DNA from: Mycolicibacterium parafortuitum
GTDB lineage: Bacteria; Actinomycetota; Actinomycetes; Mycobacteriales; Mycobacteriaceae
Length of the DNA: 64,000 nucleotides
NCBI RefSeq assembly: GCF_002086815.1
Contig: NZ_MVID01000015.1
Location: 1 to 64,000 of the forward strand
Direction of reading: 5' to 3'
The notes below the pieces were generated by a model. It had not been told where the DNA came from and ran no database searches. It worked only from the letters and a program-made list of their open reading frames with translations. Positions 26,169-35,529 of the stretch are shown one piece after another; the stretch's first letter is position 1; the number at the start of each line of letters is the position of its first letter. The translations under genes were made by a program, and so were the position numbers.

Positions 26169-27251
26169 GTGAGCATCCCCCGCACCCCGGAAGACATCAC
26201 CCCACAGTGGCTGGGCTCGGCACTCGGAACCGAGGTCGACGACGTCACCGTGACCGCGATCGGCACCGGGCAGACCGGCGCGACGTACCGGGTGAGCGCG
26301 GCCTACCCGTCACCGTCGGCGGATCGGCCCACCACGTTCGCGGTCAAGTTGCCCGCCCAGGACGACGCGGTGCGTGAGCGGGTCGCGCTGGGCTACCTGT
26401 CCGAGGTCGACTTCTACTCGTCGATCACCACCCATGTCGCGGTTCCCGTCCCGGACTGCTTCCACAGCGAGATCTCCTCGGACGGTTCGGATTTCGTGCT
26501 CATCCTGGCCGACATGGCGCCGGCCGAACAGGGTGACCAGATCGCCGGATGCAGCACCGCGGAGGCCACGCTGGCCGTCGAGGCGCTGGCCGGTCTGCAC
26601 GGCCCCAGCTGGGGTGACCGCCGCTTCTTCGACCTGCCGTCGATCGTGATGCCCAAGCCGGGAGACGAGGCCGCCTCGAAGGGCCTCGGGGACGTCGCGG
26701 TGATGGCGGCGAACATGACGCTCGACAAGCTCGGCGGCTCGGTCAGCGACGAGGACCGCGACACGCTGCTGACCTCGATGGGCCTGGTCACGCCGTGGCT
26801 GATGGCCGAACCGGACCGATTCTCGCTGATGCACGGCGACTACCGGCTCGACAACCTGCTCTACGACCCCGACCGCACCCGCGTCACCGTCGTCGACTGG
26901 CAGACCGTCGGGATCGGTTTGCCGACAAGGGATCTGGCATACTTCACCGCGACCAGCCTGCTTCCCGAGGACCGCGCGACCGTCGAACGCGACCTCGTCG
27001 AGCGCTACCACGCCGCACTCGTCGGGCACGGCGTCACCGGGTACGACGTCGAAACCTGTTGGCAGGACTATCGGCTCGGCGTGTTCCAGGCGCCGCTGAT
27101 CACCACGCTGGGGTTCGCGTTCGCGGCGTCGACCGAACGCGGCGACGAGATGATCCTGACCATGCTGCACCGCGGTTGTCGCGCGATCCGCGAGCTCGGC
27201 GCGATCGACCTGGTCAGGTCGTATGAGGCTTCGTCGTCGACCACTGCGTGA
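26169..27251 (+). CDS. APH/ecdysteroid-kinase-like phosphotransferase
   Basis: A 360-residue kinase-fold protein. The catalytic loop is LMHGDYRLDNLLYD (Asp and Asn in HGD..LDN) and the metal-binding motif is VVDWQTVGIG. The N-terminal lobe has TTFAVKLPAQ with the likely ATP-binding Lys. The GTG at 26169 (VSIPRTPEDITPQW) gives the family N-terminus; an in-frame ATG/GTG further upstream lies in the repeat. This family phosphorylates small alcohols; some relatives act on ecdysteroids, choline or antibiotics. The 3' end overlaps the convergent cobL gene by 38 nt. Confidence 0.82.
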   Translation: MSIPRTPEDITPQWLGSALGTEVDDVTVTAIGTGQTGATYRVSAAYPSPSADRPTTFAVKLPAQDDAVRERVALGYLSEVDFYSSITTHVAVPVPDCFHSEISSDGSDFVLILADMAPAEQGDQIAGCSTAEATLAVEALAGLHGPSWGDRRFFDLPSIVMPKPGDEAASKGLGDVAVMAANMTLDKLGGSVSDEDRDTLLTSMGLVTPWLMAEPDRFSLMHGDYRLDNLLYDPDRTRVTVVDWQTVGIGLPTRDLAYFTATSLLPEDRATVERDLVERYHAALVGHGVTGYDVETCWQDYRLGVFQAPLITTLGFAFAASTERGDEMILTMLHRGCRAIRELGAIDLVRSYEASSSTTA

Positions 27252-28401
27252 CCGGCATCGCCGGACGCCATCCGGTGAACGAGCCGACCGCGTCCCCGCG
27301 GTAGTGCTGGTAGCGCCGCAACTCGCCGCCGTGTCGTGAATACCACTGCGCCAGCACGGCTTCGGACTCGACGGTGACAGCGTTGACCACGATCCGGCCG
27401 CCAGCACGGAGGTGTTCCCAGCAGGCCTCGATCAGGCCAGGGCTGCTGACCCCGCCGCCGACGAACACCGCATCCGGCGGAGGCACCGACGCGAACGCCT
27501 CGGGCGCTCCCGCCGCCGTGTCGACGCGCGCGCCGAACGTATCGGCGTTTCCGGTGATCCGTGCCCGCCGGGTCTCATCGCGTTCGAACGCCACGGCGCG
27601 ACAACCCGGCCCGGACAGGCACCACTCGATCGCGACACTGCCGGATCCGGCCCCGACGTCCCACAGCAGTTCGCCGGGCCGCGGCCCCAGCGCCGCCAGG
27701 GTGGCCGCCCGGACCGCCTGTTTGGTGATCTGTCCGTCGTGGGCGAACGCGTCGTCGGGCAGCGCGCCGTAACGCCGCTCGTCGGGCAGGTACCGCACCG
27801 CCATCACGTTGAGGTCGTCGACGTCCCCGGGTGGCCGGGCCGCCCATTCCCGCGCCGTGGACGAACGCCGCAATTCCCTTGGGCCGCCGAGCTGTTCGAG
27901 GATCGTCAGCTCCGAGTCGCCGCGGCCGGTCGCGGTCAGCAACCGCGCCAGCGCCACCGGGCTGGAACCGTCGCGCGACAACACCACGGCCTGACCGCCG
28001 CGGCGCACCGCGGTGTGCACATCGTTGGTGACCAGGCTGATGATCTCGGTGTCCTGAACCGGCCAGCCGACCCGCGAACACGCCAGCGTCACCGACGACA
28101 CGTGCGGCAGCACGGCGACCCGGTCGGCGCCGAACATCCTGATCAACGTGCTGCCGATGCCGTGCAGCAACGGGTCGCCGCTGGCGACCACGTGGACGTC
28201 GCCGTCGGTGTCGTCACCAAGTGCGCGCAAGGCGGGCAGCAGCGGCGACGGCCACGCGCGACGTGTCGCGGTGACGCTGTCGTCGAGCAGCTCGAGCTGC
28301 CGCCGCGACCCGTAGACGACTGTCGCCCTGGCCAACTCGTCCTTCGACGCGGCCGGAAGCCCCGACATCCCGTCGGCGCCGATACCCACGACGACGATCA
28401 T
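27214..28401 (-). CDS. cobL: Precorrin-6B C5,15-methyltransferase (CbiE/CbiT fused) CobL
   Basis: A 395-residue bifunctional enzyme that methylates C-5 and C-15 and decarboxylates precorrin-6B. The N-terminal tetrapyrrole methylase half begins IVVVGIGADGMSGLP and contains VVASGDPLLHGIGSTLI and LPHVSSVTLACSRVG. The C-terminal CbiT half starts at about residue 220 (DGQITKQAVRAATLAAL) with LLWDVGAGSGSVAIEW as the SAM motif. The ATG at 28401 was chosen; an extension of 28 codons would translate the repeats upstream. cobM and cobK, which follow cobL in M. tuberculosis, are absent here. Confidence 0.94.
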   Translation of the reverse strand: MIVVVGIGADGMSGLPAASKDELARATVVYGSRRQLELLDDSVTATRRAWPSPLLPALRALGDDTDGDVHVVASGDPLLHGIGSTLIRMFGADRVAVLPHVSSVTLACSRVGWPVQDTEIISLVTNDVHTAVRRGGQAVVLSRDGSSPVALARLLTATGRGDSELTILEQLGGPRELRRSSTAREWAARPPGDVDDLNVMAVRYLPDERRYGALPDDAFAHDGQITKQAVRAATLAALGPRPGELLWDVGAGSGSVAIEWCLSGPGCRAVAFERDETRRARITGNADTFGARVDTAAGAPEAFASVPPPDAVFVGGGVSSPGLIEACWEHLRAGGRIVVNAVTVESEAVLAQWYSRHGGELRRYQHYRGDAVGSFTGWRPAMPVTQWSTTKPHTT

Positions 28402-28410
28402 GACCGTCTG

Positions 28411-28495
28411 TTCTTCGCGCAAGCGCTCATCAGTAGCTTTTTGTTCTTCGCGCAAGCGCTCATCAGCTGTTTGTTCTTCGCGCAAGCGCTCATCA
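28411..28495 (-). repeat. Three near-identical copies of the 22-bp intergenic repeat
   Basis: Copies at 28411-28432, 28444-28465 and 28474-28495 share TTCTTCGCGCAAGCGCTCAT plus CA (plus strand). They are separated by 8 to 11 nt and the centre-to-centre distance is about 30-33 bp. The distal copy overlaps the stop codon of the SDR gene. On the minus strand the copies stand between the SDR stop and the cobL ATG. A single copy of the same element follows tetR at 26124. Confidence 0.85.
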
Positions 28496-29236
28496 CCGCG
28501 GCAGCCTCCGCCACATCCACCTCGGCATCATCCGGAACACGCAAGCCAGCACCGCCAGCGACGCCGGGATCCACACCGTGGTCCGGCCCTTGCGCAGCGC
28601 CCTCACCGTCGCGTCGGCGACCTGCGCGGGCGTGCTCGACAACGGCGCGGGCGACATTCCCTCGGTCATCCTTCCGATCACGAATCCCGGCCGCACCAGC
28701 AGCAGCCGCACCCCGGTGCCGTGCAGCGCGTCGGAAAGCCCGTTGCAGAATCCGTCCAGCCCCGCCTTGGCCGAACCGTACACGTAGTTGGCGCGGCGCA
28801 CCCGGTACCCGGCGATCGACGAGAACGCCACCAGCGTCCCCGAACCCGCTGTGCGCATCCGGTCGGCGAGCACCGTCAACAAGCTCACCTGCGCGACGTA
28901 GTCGGTGTGCGCGATGGACGCGGCGTGCGCGGCGTCCTTCTCGGCGCGGGACTGGTCGCCGAGGATCCCGAACGCCAGCACCGCGGTGCCGATCGGCCCG
29001 TGCTCGGCGATGATCGCGTCGACGACGGCCTCGTGTGCGGCCAGGTCGTCGGCGTCGAACTCGACCGCGTGCATCGCAGTCGCCCCCGCCTGCCGCACCG
29101 CGGCGATCTCCGCCTGCAGATCCGCGGACCTGCGGGCGGCCAGCACCACCGTCACTCCGGGGGCCAGCCGCTGCGCCAGCTCCCCACCGATCTCACTGCG
29201 GCCGCCGAACACGACGACCAGGCCGGTATCGCTCAC
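28493..29236 (-). CDS. Short-chain dehydrogenase/reductase (Rv2073c-like)
   Basis: A 247-residue SDR. The N-terminal nucleotide-binding motif is [18 protein letters not shown], the catalytic Ser is in [11 protein letters not shown] and the YxxxK is YGSAK; after the Rossmann fold the C-terminus has a hydrophobic end ([17 protein letters not shown]). The pattern ([15 protein letters not shown]) resembles the DprE2-like mycobacterial SDRs. The GTG at 29236 was chosen to avoid overlap with the divergent Rv2074-like gene. The substrate is unknown. It precedes cobL in the same direction, separated by the repeats. Confidence 0.83.
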   Translation of the reverse strand: MSDTGLVVVFGGRSEIGGELAQRLAPGVTVVLAARRSADLQAEIAAVRQAGATAMHAVEFDADDLAAHEAVVDAIIAEHGPIGTAVLAFGILGDQSRAEKDAAHAASIAHTDYVAQVSLLTVLADRMRTAGSGTLVAFSSIAGYRVRRANYVYGSAKAGLDGFCNGLSDALHGTGVRLLLVRPGFVIGRMTEGMSPAPLSSTPAQVADATVRALRKGRTTVWIPASLAVLACVFRMMPRWMWRRLPR

Positions 29237-29271
29237 AGCGCCGATTATCTCCTGCGCTAGCGTGGACCCCG

Positions 29272-29685
29272 ATGCCGAAGCCGACGACACGACTGACCGA
29301 CGATGCGCTCGAGTTCCTGACCGAACGCCATCTGGCGATGCTGACCACCCTGCGCGCGGACGGCTCGCCGCACGTCGTCGCCGTCGGGTTCACCTTCGAC
29401 CCGGCCACCCACATCGCCCGGGTCATCACCACCGGCGGCTCCCAGAAGGCCGTCAACGCCGAGCAACGCGGCGTCGCGGTGCTCAGCCAGGTCGACGGCG
29501 CCCGCTGGCTGTCGTTGGAGGGTGCAGCCACCGTGAACTCCGACCCCGACGCGGTCCGCGACGCCGAACGGCGCTACGCGCAGCGCTACCGCACCCCGCG
29601 GCCGAACCCGAAGCGCGTCGTGATCGAGGTTCGGGTTCAGCGGGTGCTGGGCTCGTCCCGGCTGCTCGACCGCGGCGAGGCCTGA
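29272..29685 (+). CDS. F420-dependent biliverdin reductase (Rv2074-like)
   Basis: A 137-residue split-barrel protein, equal in length to Rv2074. Rv2074 was shown to reduce biliverdin-IX-alpha with reduced F420. The protein has [40 protein letters not shown] and [22 protein letters not shown] with the expected F420-binding Lys/Ser segment. It is divergent from the SDR gene, as in M. tuberculosis. Assignment rests on family and synteny; a different F420 substrate is possible. Confidence 0.8.
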   Translation: MPKPTTRLTDDALEFLTERHLAMLTTLRADGSPHVVAVGFTFDPATHIARVITTGGSQKAVNAEQRGVAVLSQVDGARWLSLEGAATVNSDPDAVRDAERRYAQRYRTPRPNPKRVVIEVRVQRVLGSSRLLDRGEA

Positions 29686-29691
29686 CCGGGC

Positions 29692-30822
29692 TCAGGGCAC
29701 CGGCACCACGACCAGGTCGTGCGGCCGGTTGTTGACCGACAGGGCACCGTCGGCGGTCACCACCACGATGTCCTCGATGCGCGCGCCCCACTGTCCCGGG
29801 AAGTAGATCCCCGGCTCCACCGAGAAGGCCATGCCCTCGGCCAACGGCAGCGTGTTCCCGGCGACGATGTAGGGCTCCTCGTGCACGGACAGCCCGATAC
29901 CGTGTCCGGTGCGGTGCACGAACGCATCCGCCAGGCCCTCGGCGGCGAGCACATCGCGGGCGGCCGCGTCGATCTGCTCGGCGGTGACCCCGGGACGCAC
30001 CGCGTCGACCGCGGCGCGCTGGGCCCGCTGGAGCACCGCGTACCGGCGTGCGACCTCAGGGTCGGGCTCGCCGAGGCTGTAGGTGCGTGTCGAATCGGAG
30101 TTGTAGCCTGGATCGTAGGGACCGCCGATGTCGACCACGACGATGTCACCGGCCTGCAACTCGCGGTCGGAGCACTCGTGGTGCGGGTCGGCGCCGTGCG
30201 GCCCCGATCCGACGATGATGAAGGCGACCTCTGAATGTCCTTCCGCGACAATCGCTTCGGCGATGTCGGCAGCCACGTCGGCCTCGGTGCGGCCGGGGAC
30301 GAGAAACTCCGGGACCCGCGCGTGCACCCGGTCGATCGCGGCGCCCGCCTTGCGCAGCGCGTCGATCTCGGCGGGATCCTTGATCATCCGCAGCCGGCGC
30401 AGCACGTCGGTGGCCAGCACCGGCACCGTGCCCAGCACCTCGGCCAGCGGCAACAGGTGCAGCGCGGTCATCGAATCCGTCACCGCAACCTGCTGTGGCC
30501 CGTGCCCGCCGAGGGTCTCGGCCACCATCCGGTACGGGTCCTCACCGTCGACCCAATCACGAACCGCCACACCGAGTTCGGCCACGGCCGACTCCTTCAG
30601 CGCGGCGAGTTCCAGACGGGGCACCACGATCGTCGGGTCCCCCACGGCCGGCAGCACCAGCGCGGTGAGCCGCTCGAAGGTCTGCGCCCGCGATCCGGTC
30701 AGATAGCGCAGGTCGTAGCCGGGGGTGATGACCAGACCGGCCAGCCCGGCATCCGCGGCGGCGGACGCGGCGGCGCGCAGTCGGTTCGCGTACACGGCGG
30801 TCCCGAAACGAGCTTCCGTCAT
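29692..30822 (-). CDS. pepE: Xaa-Pro dipeptidase/aminopeptidase PepE
   Basis: A 376-residue M24-family metallopeptidase that cleaves Xaa-Pro bonds. The creatinase N-domain runs to about residue 140. The catalytic pita-bread domain holds the two metals: Asp pair in VVVDIGGPYDPGYNSDSTRTY, His in HRTGHGIGLSVHEEP, Glu in FSVEPGIYFPG and Glu in WGARIEDIVVV. The ATG at 30822 was chosen by the family N-terminus (MTEARFGTAVYANRL). Equivalent to Rv2089c, and divergent from the exonuclease gene. Confidence 0.93.
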   Translation of the reverse strand: MTEARFGTAVYANRLRAAASAAADAGLAGLVITPGYDLRYLTGSRAQTFERLTALVLPAVGDPTIVVPRLELAALKESAVAELGVAVRDWVDGEDPYRMVAETLGGHGPQQVAVTDSMTALHLLPLAEVLGTVPVLATDVLRRLRMIKDPAEIDALRKAGAAIDRVHARVPEFLVPGRTEADVAADIAEAIVAEGHSEVAFIIVGSGPHGADPHHECSDRELQAGDIVVVDIGGPYDPGYNSDSTRTYSLGEPDPEVARRYAVLQRAQRAAVDAVRPGVTAEQIDAAARDVLAAEGLADAFVHRTGHGIGLSVHEEPYIVAGNTLPLAEGMAFSVEPGIYFPGQWGARIEDIVVVTADGALSVNNRPHDLVVVPVP

Positions 30823-30854
30823 ACCGTCCAGGCTAGTGCCGGGCCGGACTCCTC

Positions 30855-30916
30855 CGCGAGCAGACACAAACTCGCATGACACGCCGCGAGAGTGTGCGAG
30901 TTTGTGTCTGCTCGCG
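30855..30916. repeat. Perfect 22-bp inverted repeat between pepE and the exonuclease gene
   Basis: Left arm 30855-30876 begins CGCGAGCAGACACAAACTCG, followed by CA; the right arm 30895-30916 is its exact reverse complement. The spacer of 18 nt holds ACGCCGCGAGAGTG. Similar GCGAGCAGACRCA...TCGC sequences occur between genes in many mycobacteria, so this is likely one copy of a dispersed element. A transcript would form a stable stem. It is upstream of both divergent genes, not at their ends. Confidence 0.9.
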
Positions 30917-30936
30917 GGGAAAGGCGACCTGGCAGG

Positions 30937-31908
30937 ATGGCGCGCATGGCCACCCAACCCTCACTGGTGCTCCTCGACGGCGCGAGCATGTGGTTCCGTT
31001 CGTTCTTCGGTGTCCCGTCCTCGATCACCGCGCCGGATGGGCGGCCCGTCAACGCGCTGCGCGGATTCCTCGACGCCGTCGCGACCGTGATCACCCGGGA
31101 ACGCCCGCACCGGCTCGTGGTGTGCCGTGACGACGACTGGCGGCCGCAGTGGCGTGTCGATGCGATCCCGTCCTACAAGGCGCATCGGGTGTTGGAGGAG
31201 AACCCTTCCGGCGAACCGGATGTCGAGGAGGTTCCCGACGAGCTGACCCCGCAGGTCGACATGATCATGGAGATCCTCGACGCGTTCGGGATCGCCACCG
31301 CGGGTGCGCCGCAGTGCGAGGCCGACGACGTGCTCGGCACGCTCGCCGAGCGGGAACGCCGAGATCCGGTGGTGGTCGTCAGCGGCGACCGCGACCTGCT
31401 GCAACTGGTTCGCGACGAACCGGTCCCCGTCCGGGTGCTGTACCTGGGGCGCGGCCTGGCCAAGGCGGTCAAGTACGGCCCGCACGAGGTCGCCGAGACC
31501 TACGGCGTGCCGATCGACCGCGCCGGGCCTGCCTACGCCGAGCTGGCGCTGCTGCGCGGAGACCCGTCCGACGGGCTGCCCGGGGTCCCCGGCATCGGGG
31601 AGAAGACCGCGGCGACCCTGCTGGCCCAGCACGGCTCCCTGGACCGCATTCTCGTTGCGGCCCAAGACCCGTCGTCGAAACTGTCGAAGGCGCACCGCAA
31701 CAAGCTGCTGGCCGCCGCCGACTACATCGGCAAGGCCGAGCCGGTGGTGCGGGTGGCCACCGACGCTGAAGTGGACTGGTCCACCGACGGCGACAAGCTG
31801 CCCCTGTCCGCCCGCGACCCGCGCAAAGTCGTCGAACTCGCGGAACGCTACGGCGTGTCGTCGTCGATCGGGCGTCTCCAGGCAGCGCTGGACGCGCTGC
31901 CCGGGTGA
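30937..31908 (+). CDS. 5'-3' exonuclease (PIN/FEN-like, Rv2090)
   Basis: A 323-residue protein with the exonuclease fold of the polymerase I N-terminal domain. Signatures are [40 protein letters not shown] and [12 protein letters not shown], with the acidic metal cluster; [23 protein letters not shown] is the helix-hairpin-helix. A role in RNA primer removal or flap processing is plausible. The start at 30937 ([10 protein letters not shown]) or 30946 is ambiguous. The gene begins just after the 22-bp inverted repeat. Confidence 0.88.
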   Translation: MARMATQPSLVLLDGASMWFRSFFGVPSSITAPDGRPVNALRGFLDAVATVITRERPHRLVVCRDDDWRPQWRVDAIPSYKAHRVLEENPSGEPDVEEVPDELTPQVDMIMEILDAFGIATAGAPQCEADDVLGTLAERERRDPVVVVSGDRDLLQLVRDEPVPVRVLYLGRGLAKAVKYGPHEVAETYGVPIDRAGPAYAELALLRGDPSDGLPGVPGIGEKTAATLLAQHGSLDRILVAAQDPSSKLSKAHRNKLLAAADYIGKAEPVVRVATDAEVDWSTDGDKLPLSARDPRKVVELAERYGVSSSIGRLQAALDALPG

Positions 31909-31918
31909 CGCCGGGGCG

Positions 31919-32710
31919 CTACTTCGGGCGTCCCACCTCGTAGGTGCCGTTGTCGTCCTGGAAGGTCACCGTCACCTGGCGCTTCGTGCCGTCGATGCTG
32001 ACCTCGCAGTTGAAGCTGTCGCCCTTCTTGACCGTCGGGCTCACCCCGTCGTTGCACTTGACGTCGTTGACGTTCTTGGCGCCGTAACCGTTGGTCTCGT
32101 CGGTGAGGATCTGACGGACACCGGTCTGGGCGGCGTCGATGTCGAGCTTGGTGGTCACGAAGAAGCCCGGCTTCCAGAAACCGAGCACCAGCACCGCTGC
32201 CAGCACGATGGCGACGAGCACACCGACGACACCGCCGATGACCGCCATCGAGCGCTTCGACCCGCCCTCCTGGCCCGGCGCCGGATACCCCGGCGCCCCC
32301 GGGTACTGGCCGTACTGACCGGGCTGTCCGGGCTGTCCGTACTGCCCCGGCTGTCCGTACTGGCCGGGCTGCCCGTACTGGCCGGGCTGCTGCGGGTAAC
32401 CGCCGGGCTGGCTGTACTGACCGGGCTGCGGATACGCGGCCGGGTTGTATTCGGTCGGCTGCTGCTGGCCGTACTGATCCGGCGCCGGGTACTGCTGCGG
32501 CGAATAGGTCGGCGGCTGCGTCGGCTGCTGATACTGCGGATACTGCTGCGGCTGGTAGGCAGGCGGCTGCCAAGCCGGCTGCTCGGTGCTGGGCGGCTGC
32601 CAACCCTGATTCGCCGCGCCCTGATTCGCGTCGCCGGCCGGTTGGTCGCCCTGCTCAGGCTGCTGACCCGGCCACGGCTGCGTCGGGTCAGATCCCTGCG
32701 GTCCGCTCAT
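31919..32710 (-). CDS. DUF4333 membrane protein with Gln/Pro/Gly-rich N-terminus (Rv2091c)
   Basis: A 263-residue protein. Residues 1-150 are a low-complexity Pro/Gln/Tyr/Gly region with GQYGQP repeats at about 110-135. A single membrane helix lies at about 155-178 ([24 protein letters not shown]). The C-terminal DUF4333 domain has [28 protein letters not shown] with its paired Cys. The long cytoplasmic tail and outside domain suggest a membrane-anchored protein of the cell-envelope type. It follows helY by 56 nt in the same direction. Function unknown. Confidence 0.85.
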   Translation of the reverse strand: MSGPQGSDPTQPWPGQQPEQGDQPAGDANQGAANQGWQPPSTEQPAWQPPAYQPQQYPQYQQPTQPPTYSPQQYPAPDQYGQQQPTEYNPAAYPQPGQYSQPGGYPQQPGQYGQPGQYGQPGQYGQPGQPGQYGQYPGAPGYPAPGQEGGSKRSMAVIGGVVGVLVAIVLAAVLVLGFWKPGFFVTTKLDIDAAQTGVRQILTDETNGYGAKNVNDVKCNDGVSPTVKKGDSFNCEVSIDGTKRQVTVTFQDDNGTYEVGRPK

Positions 32711-32766
32711 TTCTCTCCTTGGTCATCCGCGCGCCTGGTGCGACGGGGGCCTGCTGCGACAACACA

Positions 32767-35529
32767 CTACCCGGCATCAACAGCTACGACGCCGCGCCGA
32801 ACGTCGTTGATAGCGCGTTTCGCGGTCGCCCGCAAAGCCGGTGTCGGCGCGGCGTTGCGCACCTGATCAGCGAGATCGAGCACCTGCCTGCACCAGCGCA
32901 CGAAATCACCCGCCGACATCGACGCGCCGGTTCCCCCGGTGTCCCCGGCGGCCAGCGCCGAGGCCAGGTCCCCGGTCGCGGCCCACCGATGGATCGCGGC
33001 GACGAAACCGGTGTCGGGTTCGCGGCTGGGCGGGAGCCGGTGGCGGTGCTCGTCGGCGCGCAACTCACCCGACAGCGCGCGGGTGCGGTTCAGGGCGCGG
33101 CGCAGCCGTCCGGTCGGGATGTCCGAACCGTCCTGCGCACCCGGACCGTCGCGGCGGGACTCGTAGAGCACCGAGGACAGCGCGGCCGCCAGTTCGGCGG
33201 CGTCCAGGCCCTCCCACACCCCGGTGCGCAGACATTCGGCGACCAGCAGGTCGCTCTCGCTGTAGATGCGGGCCAGCAGCCGGCCGTCGTCGGTGACCGC
33301 GGGGCTGTCATCGGTGGTCGTGATGAATCCGCGCTCGGTCAGCAGCACCACGATCCGGTCGAAGGTCTGCGCCAGCGAGTTCGTCGCCGCCGAGATCTTC
33401 TGGCGCAGTTGCGCGTTGTCGCGCTCGACCCGCAGATAGCGCTCCGCCAGCCGGGCCCGCTCCTCCCGGTCGGGCAGCGAATGCGCCGAGTGGGCCTTGA
33501 CCCGGTTCCGCAGCGCGATGAGCTCGGGGTCGATGTCGCCCTCGGGTGCCGGACCGCTGCGCCGCCGGGCCGACGGGACGTCGAGGTTGCCGGCCGCCGA
33601 CCGCAGCGCGGAGGCCAGGTCACGCCGGGCCCGCGGGTTACGGAGCTCGACGTGCTTGGGCAGCGACATCCTGCCGAGCGGACCGGCCGCGCCTGCGTAG
33701 TCGGCCGACGAGATCCGGCCGGCCCACCGATGTTCGGAGAGCACCAGCGGCCGCGGATCGTCGTCGTCGCGCGCGGGTTCGAGCACCACGGCCAGCCCGC
33801 CGTGCTTGCCGTGCGAGATCGAGATGATGTCGCCACGGCGCAGCGCCGCCAGCGCGTCGTTGGTGGCCTGCCTGCGCTGCAACCGCGACGCCCGCGACTG
33901 TGCGCGTTCGCGTTCGGTGATCTTTCCGCGCAGACGAACGTAATCCAGGATCGGCGCGTCGCGGCCGCCCATCTCGGCGGCGAGTTCGGTGAGCATCCGT
34001 TCCCCGCGCTCGACCCCGCGCACCAGGCCGAGCACCGAACGGTCCGCCTGGTACTGCGCGAACGACCGCTCCAGCAGCCGGTGCGCCTGCTCGGGACCCA
34101 TCTGGTGGACCAGGTTGATCGTCATGTTGTAGGTCGGGGTGAACGAACTGCGCAGCGGGAACGTCCGGGTCGACGCGAGCCCGGCGACCTCGGCGGGGTC
34201 GACGTCAGGGTTCCACAGCACCACGGCGTGGCCCTCGACGTCGATGCCGCGCCGCCCGGCCCTGCCGGTCAGCTGGGTGTACTCCCCCGGCGTCAACGGC
34301 ATGTGCTGCTCGCCGTTGTACTTCACCAGCCGCTCCAGCACCACCGTGCGGGCCGGCATGTTGATGCCCAGCGCCAACGTCTCCGTGGCGAACACGGCTT
34401 TCACCAGACCGGCGGTGAACAGCTCTTCGACGGTGTGGCGGAACGTCGGGAGCATGCCCGCGTGGTGGGCGGCCAGGCCGCGCAGCAGCCCTTCGCGCCA
34501 CTCGTGGAAGTCGAGCACGATCAGGTCGGTGTCGTTGAGGTCGGCGGTGCGGCGGTCGACGATCTCGGCGATGCGGGCCCGCTCCTCGTGCGTGGTCAAC
34601 CGCAGCGACGACCGCAGGCACTGCTTGACCGCGGCGTCGCAGCCCGCGCGGGAGAAGATGAAGGTGATCGCGGGCAGCAGCCGCGCCTGCTCGAGCACGG
34701 TGATCACCTCGGGCCGCCCGGGCGTGCGGTACACCCCCTGCGGGCGGCCCTGTCTGCCGCGGCCGCGGGGCTGCCAGTCCAGCAGCCGGTCGGCCTCGCG
34801 GCGGTGCGCGATGTGGCGCAGCAGCTCCGGGTCGACGAGCAGGTTGCGTCCGGCCGGACCGGACGCGCGGTAGTCGAACAGGTCGAGCAGTCGCTTGCCG
34901 ACCAGGACGTGCTGCCACAACGGCACCGGCCGGTGCTCGTCGACCACCACCGTGGTGTCGCCGCGCACCGCCTTGATCCAGCCGCCGAACTCCTCGGCGT
35001 TGCTGACCGTCGCCGACAGGCTCACCAGCCGCACCTCCTCGGGCAGGTGCAGGATCACCTCCTCCCACACCGCACCGCGCATCCGGTCGGCGAGGAAGTG
35101 CACCTCGTCCATCACGACGTAGGAAAGGCCGTGCAGGGCCGGCGAATCCGCGTAGAGCATGTTGCGGAGCACCTCGGTGGTCATCACCACGACATCGGCG
35201 TCACCGTTGATCGACTGGTCACCGGTCAGCAGGCCGATGCGTTCGGGCCCGTACCGGGCCACCAGGTCGTTGTGTTTCTGATTGCTCAGCGCCTTGATCG
35301 GGGTGGTGTAGAAGCATTTGCGCCCGGCGGCCAGGGCCAGATGCACCGCGAACTCGCCGACGATCGTCTTACCCGCACCGGTGGGTGCGCAGACCAGCAC
35401 GCCGTGCCCCTGGGCCAGCGCCTCACAGGCGCGCACCTGGAAGTCGTCCAGCGAGAACGGCAACAGCGCGGTGAACGCCGCGAGACTGTCCGCGGACGAA
35501 CCGTCGGACACCTCAGGTCGCGTCGTCAT
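32767..35529 (-). CDS. helY: DEVH-box ATP-dependent helicase HelY
   Basis: A 920-residue superfamily-2 (Ski2/Mtr4-like) helicase. Motif I APTGAGKT is at 49-56 and motif II DEVH at 142-145. [15 protein letters not shown] is motif [20 protein letters not shown] is motif V and [10 protein letters not shown] is motif VI. The C-terminal rRNA-processing-arch region follows. The ATG at 35529 overlaps the tatC stop by 17 nt; a TTG at 35532 is one codon earlier. Equivalent to Rv2092c. RNA helicase activity is inferred from the family. Confidence 0.95.
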   Translation of the reverse strand: MTTRPEVSDGSSADSLAAFTALLPFSLDDFQVRACEALAQGHGVLVCAPTGAGKTIVGEFAVHLALAAGRKCFYTTPIKALSNQKHNDLVARYGPERIGLLTGDQSINGDADVVVMTTEVLRNMLYADSPALHGLSYVVMDEVHFLADRMRGAVWEEVILHLPEEVRLVSLSATVSNAEEFGGWIKAVRGDTTVVVDEHRPVPLWQHVLVGKRLLDLFDYRASGPAGRNLLVDPELLRHIAHRREADRLLDWQPRGRGRQGRPQGVYRTPGRPEVITVLEQARLLPAITFIFSRAGCDAAVKQCLRSSLRLTTHEERARIAEIVDRRTADLNDTDLIVLDFHEWREGLLRGLAAHHAGMLPTFRHTVEELFTAGLVKAVFATETLALGINMPARTVVLERLVKYNGEQHMPLTPGEYTQLTGRAGRRGIDVEGHAVVLWNPDVDPAEVAGLASTRTFPLRSSFTPTYNMTINLVHQMGPEQAHRLLERSFAQYQADRSVLGLVRGVERGERMLTELAAEMGGRDAPILDYVRLRGKITERERAQSRASRLQRRQATNDALAALRRGDIISISHGKHGGLAVVLEPARDDDDPRPLVLSEHRWAGRISSADYAGAAGPLGRMSLPKHVELRNPRARRDLASALRSAAGNLDVPSARRRSGPAPEGDIDPELIALRNRVKAHSAHSLPDREERARLAERYLRVERDNAQLRQKISAATNSLAQTFDRIVVLLTERGFITTTDDSPAVTDDGRLLARIYSESDLLVAECLRTGVWEGLDAAELAAALSSVLYESRRDGPGAQDGSDIPTGRLRRALNRTRALSGELRADEHRHRLPPSREPDTGFVAAIHRWAATGDLASALAAGDTGGTGASMSAGDFVRWCRQVLDLADQVRNAAPTPALRATAKRAINDVRRGVVAVDAG

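Noticed and set aside
25487-27251. TetR-APH pair as an antibiotic-resistance cassette
   Set aside because: The kinase motif is present, but the family also includes many non-resistance kinases, and there are no transposon ends or integron sites nearby.
28402-28485. N-terminal extension of CobL by 28 codons through the repeats
   Set aside because: The frame is open, but it only translates repeat units (REEQ...DERL) and the ATG at 28401 gives the family N-terminus. Open frame through a 30/33-bp array is expected by chance.
28411-28495. Three repeats as a small CRISPR array
   Set aside because: The spacers are only 8-11 nt and similar to each other, the repeats lie at stop codons, and no cas genes are present.
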